64,000 nucleotides of DNA. Origin: Lachnospiraceae bacterium. Lineage in GTDB: Bacteria > Bacillota > Clostridia > Lachnospirales > Lachnospiraceae. Position numbers and translations under genes: made by a program. The stretch is from NCBI GenBank assembly GCA_017936885.1, contig JAGBEO010000001.1:127733-191732 (forward strand). Direction: 5' to 3'. Each line of letters begins with the position of its first letter. The first letter of the stretch is position 1. A model generated the notes under the pieces. That model had not been told where the DNA came from. It ran no database searches and saw only the letters and a program-made list of their open reading frames with translations. This document shows, one piece after another, positions 1-7,011 of the stretch.

Positions 1-214
1 ATATGGAATGTAAAAAGGATGTATCCAGCTTACCATTTACTACAAAAATTCTTGCATAGTTCTGCAGACCAACCCATGACCAATCCACAACTGTTGTAAA
101 TTTACAGAAGGATAAGAAAATACCATATACAAATGGAACAATAAATCCAATCGCAAAAGCGATCAATGTCGGCATTACAAATAGTGGGAAATATCGTTTA
201 ATTGCTTTCTCCAT
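1..214 (-). CDS. Sugar ABC transporter permease, N-terminal part (runs off the window)
   Basis: The reading frame starts at the ATG at 214 and stays open to the window edge, giving about 71 residues. It begins MEKAIKRYFPLFVMP, has one hydrophobic segment (about residues 9-35), and then a stretch containing GLQNYARIF. That pattern matches the first transmembrane helix and following loop of MalF/UgpA-type inner permeases of carbohydrate ABC importers. It lies directly downstream of a binding-protein gene on the same strand, separated by a stem-loop, which is the usual binding protein then permease order. Which sugar it carries cannot be told from this fragment. Confidence 0.8.
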   Translation of the reverse strand, partial: MEKAIKRYFPLFVMPTLIAFAIGFIVPFVYGIFLSFCKFTTVVDWSWVGLQNYARIFVVNGKLDTSFLHSI

Positions 215-237
215 AATTCTACCCTTTCTCTTCTTGA

Positions 238-272
238 TAAAAGGGGCAAGTGAATACTCACTCACCCCTTCA
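238..272 (-). terminator. Intercistronic stem-loop between binding protein and permease
   Basis: An imperfect inverted repeat (arms around AAGGGG...CCCCTT, two mismatches near the middle) sits between the stop of the binding-protein gene and the permease start. On the minus strand it is followed only by a short T run. It therefore looks more like a leaky terminator or mRNA-stabilising hairpin than a full stop. Such a structure would allow more binding protein than permease to be made. Confidence 0.5.
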
Positions 273-297
273 CATTTCCTATATTATCTCTTGAAAA

Positions 298-1734
298 TTA
301 CTGCTCGTTAGACAACTCCCAGTAATATGCCCACTGGTCTACATATGCTGTCTTAACATCATCCCATGAGCCGCCTCTCTCTGTGTACTCTGTAAGAGGT
401 GCTACGAAATCTGCTCTCCAGTCATCTACGGAAGGTGTAGCATTAAAGCTCCATGCTACGGATGTCTTACCTGCTGCTGCATACTCGTTAACCATAGATG
501 CAAATCCGTTCTTAGACTCAAACTCGCCTGTGAAGGTATCGAAAGGAGCTGTAAGTCCCATCTGGTTGGTGATAGCATCACGACCTTCGTCAGAAGTGAT
601 AACCCAGTCTAAGAATGCTAAAGTAGAATCAATATCTTCCTGAGATGCCTGTGCATTAACTGCCCAGTGGTTCTCTGTACCAACTGCAAGACCTTCATTC
701 TCATCATCTACACCAAAGTAGATAGGCATCATGGAAAGATCATCTGTTGTTACAATGTAACCGTTCTCGTTGTCCGGAGCAAATGCTGCGTACTCCCAGT
801 CACCATTCTGATAGAATACTGCTTCACCAAGACCAAGTTCCTGCTCAGCATTGTATGCGCCGGAGTCAAGTGTTGCAGCATCTGCGGAAGAAGTGCTGAT
901 ATACATATCCCATACATTCTTGAAGTTATCCAGATACTTGCCTGTTACAGTTCCCTGACCTGCAACCAAGTCGCAGCCTGCATCTTTGAACTCATAGTAA
1001 AGAGCAAGACCTGCAAGATGTCCGGAGAATCTCCAGTTAGAACCACTGTCAAGACCAGCAGAAGCAAATGCGCCTGTCAGGTTTGTTCCGAGTGCATCGT
1101 TGATCTCGTCTACACGATTGTTAATGTCTGTTGCTACTGCATTCAATGTCTCAAAGTTATCAATTTCATCTACGGAAGAAATAACTGCACCTTCCAGACC
1201 GCAATAACCTTCCAGAATTGTCTTGTTGTAAATAATACCATAGCACTCATAGCAGTTTGCAACTGCTGCAACCTTGCCGTCATACTCAAGTGCCAGAGAT
1301 TTATCTGTCAAGTGCTCATAAAGAGAACTATCTTTCAGATCATAGATATAATTAGCATACTCTGCACAGTCTGCTGTACTACCGATGTTAAAGATTGTAG
1401 GTGCCTCGGACTTAGCTAACTCAGACTGTAATGTTGTCTTATACTGTCCGTCTGCTGCTGTAACTACTGTTACGTCAACACCTGTCTGCTCTGTATAAGT
1501 TGCGGCCAGATCCTGCCATGCGCCGTCTGTCTCAGGCTTGAAGTTTAATAAGTATACAGAACCGCTTCCTGCATCTGTTGAAGCCTCAGCACTGTCAGAG
1601 CTTTCTGCTGCTGCTTCTTCTGTTGCTGCTTCGCTTGTTCCCTCTGTTGTAGTCGCGCTGTCAGAGCCGCATCCTGCCAACATAGAAGAAATCATTGTTG
1701 CGCAAAGTAAAACACTTACGATTTTCTTTTTCAT
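298..1734 (-). CDS. Carbohydrate ABC transporter substrate-binding lipoprotein (family 1)
   Basis: A 478-residue protein that captures a sugar outside the cell and delivers it to the membrane permease encoded just downstream. The N-terminus is a lipoprotein signal peptide with lipobox LAGC; Cys22 is the predicted lipidation site. It is followed by a Ser/Thr/Glu/Ala-rich linker to about residue 58. The remainder resembles family 1 extracellular solute-binding proteins, with features such as YNKTILE, FYQNGDWEYAAF and a C-terminal W-rich region. It is the first gene of an importer operon behind a good promoter at 1874-1902 and an operator-like repeat array. The substrate is not evident; oligosaccharides are the family norm. 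Confidence 0.9.
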   Translation of the reverse strand: MKKKIVSVLLCATMISSMLAGCGSDSATTTEGTSEAATEEAAAESSDSAEASTDAGSGSVYLLNFKPETDGAWQDLAATYTEQTGVDVTVVTAADGQYKTTLQSELAKSEAPTIFNIGSTADCAEYANYIYDLKDSSLYEHLTDKSLALEYDGKVAAVANCYECYGIIYNKTILEGYCGLEGAVISSVDEIDNFETLNAVATDINNRVDEINDALGTNLTGAFASAGLDSGSNWRFSGHLAGLALYYEFKDAGCDLVAGQGTVTGKYLDNFKNVWDMYISTSSADAATLDSGAYNAEQELGLGEAVFYQNGDWEYAAFAPDNENGYIVTTDDLSMMPIYFGVDDENEGLAVGTENHWAVNAQASQEDIDSTLAFLDWVITSDEGRDAITNQMGLTAPFDTFTGEFESKNGFASMVNEYAAAGKTSVAWSFNATPSVDDWRADFVAPLTEYTERGGSWDDVKTAYVDQWAYYWELSNEQ

Positions 1735-1798
1735 TTTGTTTTCCTCTCCCTTTTTAATTTGAAATGTGTTGTGTGTGTATATGTAATATACTTCCTTT

Positions 1799-1870
1799 TG
1801 GTAACGCTCTCGGTAACATTCTCGGTACTGTTGCCGGTATCGTTATCGGTAACGTTTCCGCTAAGTTGGG
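1799..1870. repeat. Six tandem 12-bp units with CGGTAACG-like cores; probable operator array
   Basis: Six consecutive units in exact 12-bp register read tggtaacgctct, cggtaacattct, cggtactgttgc, cggtatcgttat, cggtaacgtttc and cgctaagttggg. Units 4-5 include a near-palindrome with a central CG at 1841-1854 (CGTTATCGGTAACG), the style of LacI/GalR-family operators. The array starts at the expected transcription start of the promoter at 1874-1902. A bound repressor would therefore block transcription of the binding-protein gene. The regulator itself is not in the window. Confidence 0.6.
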
Positions 1871-1873
1871 TTA

Positions 1874-1902
1874 AGCATATCACCCTAAGCTTTTTTTGAC
1901 AA
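1874..1902 (-). promoter_or_regulatory. Promoter of the sugar importer operon
   Basis: On the minus strand, TTGTCA (1897-1902) and TATGCT (1874-1879) are separated by exactly 17 bp. This is a near-consensus sigma-A promoter pointing at the binding-protein gene. The 12-bp repeat array follows directly downstream. Confidence 0.7.
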
Positions 1903-2002
1903 GGGGTTTTTTGAATTTTTGCGGCATTTTTGCTGTTTTATACAGAAATGGATTTTCGTTTTTATACAAATTGAACAAAAAAAAAATTATTGTTATACGC
2001 CT

Positions 2003-2623
2003 TTAATCAAACATTGTCGTCCAATGTTTTGCACTATTTGCTTCAAAACACATTGCAATCTGTTCTGCCGTGTTTTTTTCAGTTGCAAGCTTGGGCAATT
2101 CGTCCATGCCGAAATATCTGCTCTCTGTTGTTTCAATGTTTTCCTCGAAATTACCGCCTATGACGGAACATAGCACAAAAATTTTGCACACTTTATAAGC
2201 ATAGATCGGCAGATTGTGCTTTTCTCTGTCCTGAACCGCGATAATCTGATCTGCCGAAACATCCAGCCCGGCTTCTTCTTTGACCTCTTTCACGGTATTT
2301 TCTTTGACGGATACATTGACATCACACCAACCGCCCGGCAAGGACCATGTGCCGTTATTTTCTTTTACAAGTAGAATTTTATTGTCTTTAAAAATAGCGG
2401 CTCTCGTATCTATTTTGGGTGTCTGATATCCCATTTCATTGCAGAACAGATCTTTGACTTTATGGAGCGGTATCTCTGACTGATCACTGAGCATTTCAGC
2501 GGAAATTTCCCTGATCCGCTCATACCGTTCCATGTCAAACTTATCTTTTCCATAAAATAAGCCCGCTTGTGCAAGGCTTTGCAGTTCGACTGCCCATTGC
2601 AGCCACTTTTCATTCTTGTCCAT
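2003..2623 (-). CDS. NUDIX hydrolase with N-terminal helical extension
   Basis: A 206-residue protein. Residues 1-65 form the small helical domain found ahead of the NUDIX fold in a subgroup annotated as ADP-ribose pyrophosphatase-like. Residues 70-200 are the NUDIX domain, which hydrolyses nucleoside diphosphates linked to another moiety. The NUDIX box is visible as GGWCDV...KEVKEEAGL. Compared with the G-x5-E-x7-REUXEEXGU consensus, the first Glu is Val and the Arg is Lys. The metal-binding EE pair is intact. The gene starts 8 nt after the TIGR04076-type gene, as the last member of the pyridoxamine kinase operon. The exact substrate is unknown. Confidence 0.85.
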   Translation of the reverse strand: MDKNEKWLQWAVELQSLAQAGLFYGKDKFDMERYERIREISAEMLSDQSEIPLHKVKDLFCNEMGYQTPKIDTRAAIFKDNKILLVKENNGTWSLPGGWCDVNVSVKENTVKEVKEEAGLDVSADQIIAVQDREKHNLPIYAYKVCKIFVLCSVIGGNFEENIETTESRYFGMDELPKLATEKNTAEQIAMCFEANSAKHWTTMFD

Positions 2624-2631
2624 AGGTTCAT

Positions 2632-2895
2632 TTACTCTTTCACAATTTCAATCCTAAACACGTTAATGGTATCTACATCCGGACAGCAAAACACTGCCGT
2701 TCCCTCCGGTTGTCCGGGTATATTACCACCATAGCGGAGAATGTCTATATAGGGAAACGCCACATGCATAGCCATGGGACACAGCTTGCCCCTCTCTGTA
2801 TCAAAATCAAAAGAATCGCCCACCTTATGTCCTCTGTGACACCCCTTTTCGCCGATCCGGTCTATGAGTGTTATTCTGATCTTTGGTCTGCTCAT
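2632..2895 (-). CDS. TIGR04076-type small conserved protein
   Basis: A protein of about 87 residues starting MSRPKIRITL, with Cys residues in KGCHRG, KLCPMA and FCCPD. This resembles the uncharacterised TIGR04076 family. I prefer the ATG at 2895 over the upstream ATG at 2916. It overlaps the stop of the kinase gene as ATGA and has a GGGGGT ribosome binding site about ten bases upstream, whereas the upstream ATG has none. Tight coupling to the pyridoxamine kinase and NUDIX genes suggests co-expression. The biochemical role is unknown; the cysteines could bind a metal. Confidence 0.75.
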   Translation of the reverse strand: MSRPKIRITLIDRIGEKGCHRGHKVGDSFDFDTERGKLCPMAMHVAFPYIDILRYGGNIPGQPEGTAVFCCPDVDTINVFRIEIVKE

Positions 2896-3710
2896 TCGTC
2901 TATTACCCCCAGACATGATTCAATTAAGATACCTTTATAAGTGTCTTCATTTCCCATGTTTTCTTCTATCATTCTTTTTACAACACGCATGGACTTCGCC
3001 ACACTTGTTTCCATATCGTTGCCATTTAAGATACTTCCAAGCAGAACTGCCGAAAAAATATCTCCAGTACCAGGAAATCTAATGGGAATACATTCATAGG
3101 TGAGGCTAAAGTAACGGTCTTGTGCAGCATCATAGCATGCCACCTGATCTATACCGTTGCTATTAACACTTGTGATAATTACGGATTTTGCACCGATTTC
3201 CCGTATTCGCTCAATCAGGCATCTGATATCCTCCTCACTTGGGTTCTCCTGATAGTCCGCCCCAGCCAAGTAAACTGCTTCCGTATAATTAGGCATGACA
3301 TAATCAGCACAAGACACCAGCTTTCTCATATTTTCAACCGTTTTATCGCTCATGCCGTTATATAATTTCCCATCATCCCCCATGATCGGATCGCAGAAGA
3401 TCAACACTTGATTCTGTGACTGTTTCAGACAGTAATTGGTCACCAGATCCGCTTGTTCTTCATTGACAATAAATCCGGTTGAAACAGCATGAAAAGAAAA
3501 GCCCAGCTCATCCCAGACACGCAATGTATTCTTCATATAGTCCGTTGTGTCAAGAATATCAAACTTACCGTAATCCAGTGTATTGGATACCAGTGCAGTC
3601 GGTAAATTATATACGTTGACCCCCATATGGGAAAGAACCGGGATCATGGCTGACAATGCCACTTTACCATAGCCTGCCATATCATTGATTAGTAAAACCT
3701 GATTATTCAT
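2892..3710 (-). CDS. Pyridoxamine kinase (PdxY/PdxK-type, PfkB fold)
   Basis: A 272-residue kinase of the ribokinase superfamily that phosphorylates pyridoxamine/pyridoxal in vitamin B6 salvage. It shows NDMAGYGKVAL at the N-terminus, FCDPIMGDDGKLY in the middle (metal and phosphate region), PNYTEA, and the C-terminal anion hole and catalytic base in FPGTGDIFSAVL (GTGD). The start is the ATG at 3710, behind a strong GGAGG at the normal distance; the frame extends to an upstream TTG but that lies inside the ribosome binding site. It follows a small zinc-ribbon gene by about 23 bp and overlaps the next gene by 4 nt, so these genes form one operon. Confidence 0.88.
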   Translation of the reverse strand: MNNQVLLINDMAGYGKVALSAMIPVLSHMGVNVYNLPTALVSNTLDYGKFDILDTTDYMKNTLRVWDELGFSFHAVSTGFIVNEEQADLVTNYCLKQSQNQVLIFCDPIMGDDGKLYNGMSDKTVENMRKLVSCADYVMPNYTEAVYLAGADYQENPSEEDIRCLIERIREIGAKSVIITSVNSNGIDQVACYDAAQDRYFSLTYECIPIRFPGTGDIFSAVLLGSILNGNDMETSVAKSMRVVKRMIEENMGNEDTYKGILIESCLGVIDE

Positions 3711-3733
3711 ACTTTTTTCCTCCAAAAAGATAT

Positions 3734-4033
3734 TTATCGTCCTTTCTTAAAACATCCGCTTCCACGGTATGTATTAACACTACAAGTAAAGACCTGCCCA
3801 CATGACTTACATTTAATCGTGTGAAAAATGATATCATCGACCCAATGGTCATTTTCGTCTTTTACACGATCTATTTCACAATTCTTTTCAACCACTTCGA
3901 AATTTCCGCTTTGCAGCAATTTTTTGATATAAGAAAGACATTTTTCATAATCTTTCGGCGAATAGAAAGACGCTTTAAGAATAATATTGCTGCAGCTATT
4001 ACAAATACTCTCTTCTTTCATTGCTTTAGTCAT
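3734..4033 (-). CDS. Small zinc-ribbon-like hypothetical protein
   Basis: About 99 residues if the ATG at 4033 is used (GGAAG upstream). An ATG at 4060 would add nine residues but has no ribosome binding site. Two CxxC pairs, ICNSC near the N-terminus and KCKSC near the C-terminus, would form a zinc ribbon. I do not recognise a named family. It is the first gene of the pyridoxamine kinase operon, with an extended -10 promoter at about 4231. No function can be assigned. Confidence 0.65.
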   Translation of the reverse strand: MTKAMKEESICNSCSNIILKASFYSPKDYEKCLSYIKKLLQSGNFEVVEKNCEIDRVKDENDHWVDDIIFHTIKCKSCGQVFTCSVNTYRGSGCFKKGR

Positions 4034-4230
4034 TTCTCCACTTCCACTATGTTCTTTCATTTATGCAAACAATGCCTTTTCCAAACATACTAACTGCACA
4101 ATTTTCTTGCCATAGCAAGTCTTCTGTAAATTCTCGTCAATCCTTAAAATGCCAAGCCCGTTGTGATAGAATTCCCTCACGTTATATCTTCCTTTAAAGA
4201 CTACAACCCATGAAACGGAAAATTTTATAC

Positions 4231-4239
4231 ATTATACCA
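4231..4239 (-). promoter_or_regulatory. Extended -10 promoter for the pyridoxamine kinase operon
   Basis: On the minus strand TGGTATAAT fits a TGn-extended -10 element. No good -35 lies 17 bp upstream. The 4034-4480 gap otherwise holds the MarR promoter and operators described separately. Confidence 0.45.
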
Positions 4240-4342
4240 CAAAACATCAATATATGACGTACTGATTGAAATACTTTTCGTAATCACAAAGAACATATCA
4301 TTTTAAATAAAATTTAAATATTAAATATATTTTCTCAAAACA

Positions 4343-4388
4343 GTTGACAAAGGCAACTTTCTATTTTATATTTGTTGATAAAGTCAAC
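4343..4388 (+). promoter_or_regulatory. MarR-GNAT promoter with two 15-bp inverted-repeat operators
   Basis: TTGACA (4344-4349) and TATATT (4367-4372) are 17 bp apart. Two copies of an inverted repeat overlap it: GTTGACAAAGGCAAC at 4343-4357 covers the -35, and GTTGATAAAGTCAAC at 4374-4388 lies just after the -10. Their centres are 31 bp apart, about three helical turns. This geometry is typical for autorepression by a MarR dimer, and the gene downstream encodes one. Confidence 0.75.
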
Positions 4389-4480
4389 TGTTTTTATACG
4401 TATATGAGGAAATTGTTCGATGAACACTTTTCCAAAAAGAACATGTAGAGCTGGAAAACGCTTTGGAATGGAGGAAAAAA

Positions 4481-5410
4481 ATGAAGAACGAAATGGGGAA
4501 AAATATTGATACGATTACAGAAATACGGGGATTCAACCGCTTTTACACAAATATTCTCGGACTTTTAGAAAAGGATTTGTATGGCTCCGGCTACTCTCTT
4601 TCAGAAGCAAGGGTGCTATTCGAAATCAGCAAAACTGAAAATTGTACGGCTGTGCAGTTATGCAATACATTAAAAATGGATCGCGGCTATATGAGCCGTA
4701 TTATTTCTAAATTTGAAAAAAACGGTTTGATCAGCAGGCGCGAAAGTGAAACTGACAGCCGGGCATTTAACATTCAACTGACAGCAGGGGGAAATAGACT
4801 TTTCCATGAGTTAAATGAGCGTTCCAATCAACAAATCGAGGATCTTCTTTTGAAATTAAATGAGGATGAGAAACTAAAACTATTGAAATCAATGGAGACG
4901 GTTAAAAAATATTTGACAAAGGCAACTGCAAATATCCTGATCCGTCCTTATAAGAAATCAGATATCTCCTACGTGATAGACAGACAGCTTTCCTTATATG
5001 AAACAGAACGTCATTTCACATCCGAGGTCTGGAAAACATATCTGAAACAGGGTGTACTGGAACTTTTAGAAAAGTTCGATCCCCGCAAAGACTGCATGCT
5101 GATCTTAGAGTATAACGCCAATCCGGCGGGCTGCGTCGCTATCACACACACTGACGACGATACCGCCCAGTACAGGTATTACTTTGTCGAACCGGAGTTG
5201 AGAGGGATCGGTGTCGGACACCGGCTCTTGGAAGAAGCACTTTCGTTTTGTAAGGAGAAAAAATATCGGCACATTTTCCTGTGGACAGTAAGTGCACAGG
5301 AAACCGCACGCAGTTTATATAGTAAAGCGGGATTTACATTAACGGAAAGTCATGAAAACAATGATTGGGGCGTCCCTGTGACAGAAGAGAAATGGGAAAA
5401 GGACTTATGA
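4481..5410 (+). CDS. MarR regulator fused to a GNAT acetyltransferase
   Basis: About 309 residues. Residues 1-145 are a MarR winged helix (LSEARVLFEI, the recognition helix near MDRGYMSRIISKFEKNGLI, and the wing SETDSRAFNIQLT). Residues 152-309 are a GNAT domain with the acetyl-CoA loop near VEPELRGIGVGHRLLEEA and C-terminal YSKAGFTLTE. The start is the ATG at 4481 behind GGAGG; the frame extends upstream only to a TTG. Fused MarR-GNAT proteins are known in bacteria and may couple ligand or acetyl-CoA state to gene control. An exact 15-nt copy of the promoter operator sequence lies in the coding DNA between the two domains. The gene ends convergently, overlapping the next gene by 6 nt. Confidence 0.9.
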   Translation: MKNEMGKNIDTITEIRGFNRFYTNILGLLEKDLYGSGYSLSEARVLFEISKTENCTAVQLCNTLKMDRGYMSRIISKFEKNGLISRRESETDSRAFNIQLTAGGNRLFHELNERSNQQIEDLLLKLNEDEKLKLLKSMETVKKYLTKATANILIRPYKKSDISYVIDRQLSLYETERHFTSEVWKTYLKQGVLELLEKFDPRKDCMLILEYNANPAGCVAITHTDDDTAQYRYYFVEPELRGIGVGHRLLEEALSFCKEKKYRHIFLWTVSAQETARSLYSKAGFTLTESHENNDWGVPVTEEKWEKDL

Positions 5411-5971
5411 GTCCTCTCTCCCACCCCAAACTCCTTTTGAAATGATCATATTGCATCTGCTCCATAACTCATCTTGATATGGAAATGCGTTTTTTGTAAT
5501 ACTCCGCTGCGTAAATCCCGCTTTCTCATAACAATGTTTCGCTGCGGCATTTTCATCGAATACATTTAGCTGTACGAATTCTGCTCCGGTTATTTCAAAA
5601 GCATATTTCACTGCCAGCCGCATCATTGCCTGCCCATAGCCTTTTCCTCTTTTTCTCTGATCCACAATAACAAACTTGAAGAATCCGGCATTATTACTTG
5701 TGTCAACGGAATAGACAAAAAATCCTATCGCGGTTCCGTCGTTTTCTGTTGCCACATATGCACAGTCTGTCCATTCTACGGCGTTTTGCTCCAGCATTTT
5801 ATGCAGATTTTCCTTAAGTATGGGATAAGGAAGCCGGTTTGCACACCATAAGGCGTGTATTCTTTCGTTATCAATCCATGATGCTATATGTGGATAATCT
5901 TCACTTTCGATATAGGGTCTTATTCGCATTGTCCTTTTTCCATTCCTCTTCCAACAGTTCCATGCCTCCAT
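5405..5971 (-). CDS. GNAT family N-acetyltransferase
   Basis: About 188 residues. It shows GNAT motif A in VDQRKRGKGYGQAMMRLAVKYA (RxxGxG acetyl-CoA loop) and the C-terminal LNVFDENAAAKHCYEKAGF, typical of single-domain acetyltransferases acting on small molecules or protein N-termini. I choose the ATG at 5971 because GGGAGG lies just upstream. An ATG at 5929 (MRIRPYIESED) would also give a complete domain. It faces the MarR-GNAT gene, with the two stops overlapping. The substrate is unknown. Confidence 0.85.
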   Translation of the reverse strand: MEAWNCWKRNGKRTMRIRPYIESEDYPHIASWIDNERIHALWCANRLPYPILKENLHKMLEQNAVEWTDCAYVATENDGTAIGFFVYSVDTSNNAGFFKFVIVDQRKRGKGYGQAMMRLAVKYAFEITGAEFVQLNVFDENAAAKHCYEKAGFTQRSITKNAFPYQDELWSRCNMIISKGVWGGREDS

Positions 5972-6032
5972 GAGAACCTCCCTCCCATTTTCATTGCAAA
6001 CCACATTCTCCGGATTCTATCGATCAATCTGT

Positions 6033-6815
6033 TTATATTGTCTTCAGATAATCTGCATTGTTCTGTTTCCTGTATTTCCCCGGCGTTATATTTTTGCAGG
6101 TTTTAAACTGCCTTATAAAATGCTCCGTATTATTATATCCGCACTGCTCCGCAATCTTGGCAATCGAAAGATTGCAGGATAACAATAATTCACAGGCAAG
6201 TTCTATCCGGCTTGCGATCACATCATTCATGCAGGTTGTATGAAAATATTGCTGATACGCAGCGTGCAGATACCCAGTGCTGATATTGAGTTTCTCTGAC
6301 ATATGCGGAACGGTCCACTTCCCGGCAGGGTTCTGGCATATCTCCTTGCGCAGATCGACAAGCTGGTAATATATTTCCGGAAACCTCGCCGTTTGATTTT
6401 CATCGGCAATCATATGTACAAGCGACTCAACCAGATGATTCAATATGGTATCCCGATGAGCGGCGACACCATAGTATTGTGTACAAATGATATGGAACAG
6501 CTGATAAAATTCCGTTGGCTGACGCATAACAATAGGTGTCCCATAAGGAAAATGGTCATCCGTAATGGGACGGTCAGAGGTAAAATGCATCCAGCAGTCT
6601 GTGTAGGATTCTTCAATCGCGTGGTAGCGCTGTTTCTGATATGGTTTAAAAAGCACGGCACAGTCTGACGGATAATCATTCCATACGTCGTCCACAAGAA
6701 AACGCCCGGAGGTTCTTGTCAATAAAAGCATATATTCAGGAAATCCATTCGGGCGGTCTACCTCAAAGGATGCATCATGGTCTGCGTCTTCCCCCATTTT
6801 AACAATCTCAATCAT
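6033..6815 (-). CDS. AraC family transcriptional regulator
   Basis: A 260-residue regulator. It has an N-terminal cupin-like effector domain (about 1-145) and a C-terminal pair of helix-turn-helix motifs (about 165-255), including LNISTGYLHAAYQQYF and the signature region IAKIAEQCGYNNTEHFIRQFKTCKNITPGKYR. The frame extends to 6974, but that DNA contains the promoter TTGACA-17-TATACT (6870-6898). The ATG at 6815 has a GAGAGG ribosome binding site, so it is the start. It is divergent from the GH53 galactanase, so it probably controls that gene in response to a galactose-containing sugar. Confidence 0.88.
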   Translation of the reverse strand: MIEIVKMGEDADHDASFEVDRPNGFPEYMLLLTRTSGRFLVDDVWNDYPSDCAVLFKPYQKQRYHAIEESYTDCWMHFTSDRPITDDHFPYGTPIVMRQPTEFYQLFHIICTQYYGVAAHRDTILNHLVESLVHMIADENQTARFPEIYYQLVDLRKEICQNPAGKWTVPHMSEKLNISTGYLHAAYQQYFHTTCMNDVIASRIELACELLLSCNLSIAKIAEQCGYNNTEHFIRQFKTCKNITPGKYRKQNNADYLKTI

Positions 6816-6869
6816 AAGATACCTCTCAGGAAAAACATATTTAATATGATAATATATCAATTTTTTATG

Positions 6870-6898
6870 AGTATAATTCATTGTAAAATCAGTGTCAA
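6870..6898 (-). promoter_or_regulatory. Promoter of the AraC regulator
   Basis: On the minus strand TTGACA (6893-6898), a 17-bp spacer and TATACT (6870-6875) form a near-perfect sigma-A promoter. It shows that the upstream ATG codons in this frame are not used. Confidence 0.75.
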
Positions 6899-6937
6899 TA
6901 TAATATCGTAAATAGTAGGACGTGCGCAACCGTTTGT

Positions 6938-6964
6938 CCAATAAGAAAGAACTTACCGTATTGG
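6938..6964. promoter_or_regulatory. Inverted repeat CCAATA...TATTGG upstream of the galactanase gene
   Basis: CCAATA (6938-6943) and TATTGG (6959-6964) form an inverted repeat about 50-70 bp upstream of the GH53 start, in the region where an AraC activator would bind. No strong sigma-A promoter is visible for GH53, in line with an activator-dependent promoter. Confidence 0.35.
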
Positions 6965-7011
6965 GGTAACACATTAAGTTAATGCTTTATCAGAAGAGGA
7001 GGATATATAAT

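Noticed and set aside
667-1419. 250-codon open frame on the plus strand inside the binding-protein gene
   Set aside because: It is the mirror frame of a clear lipoprotein gene, is rich in Cys and Ile without domain pattern, and has no ribosome binding site.
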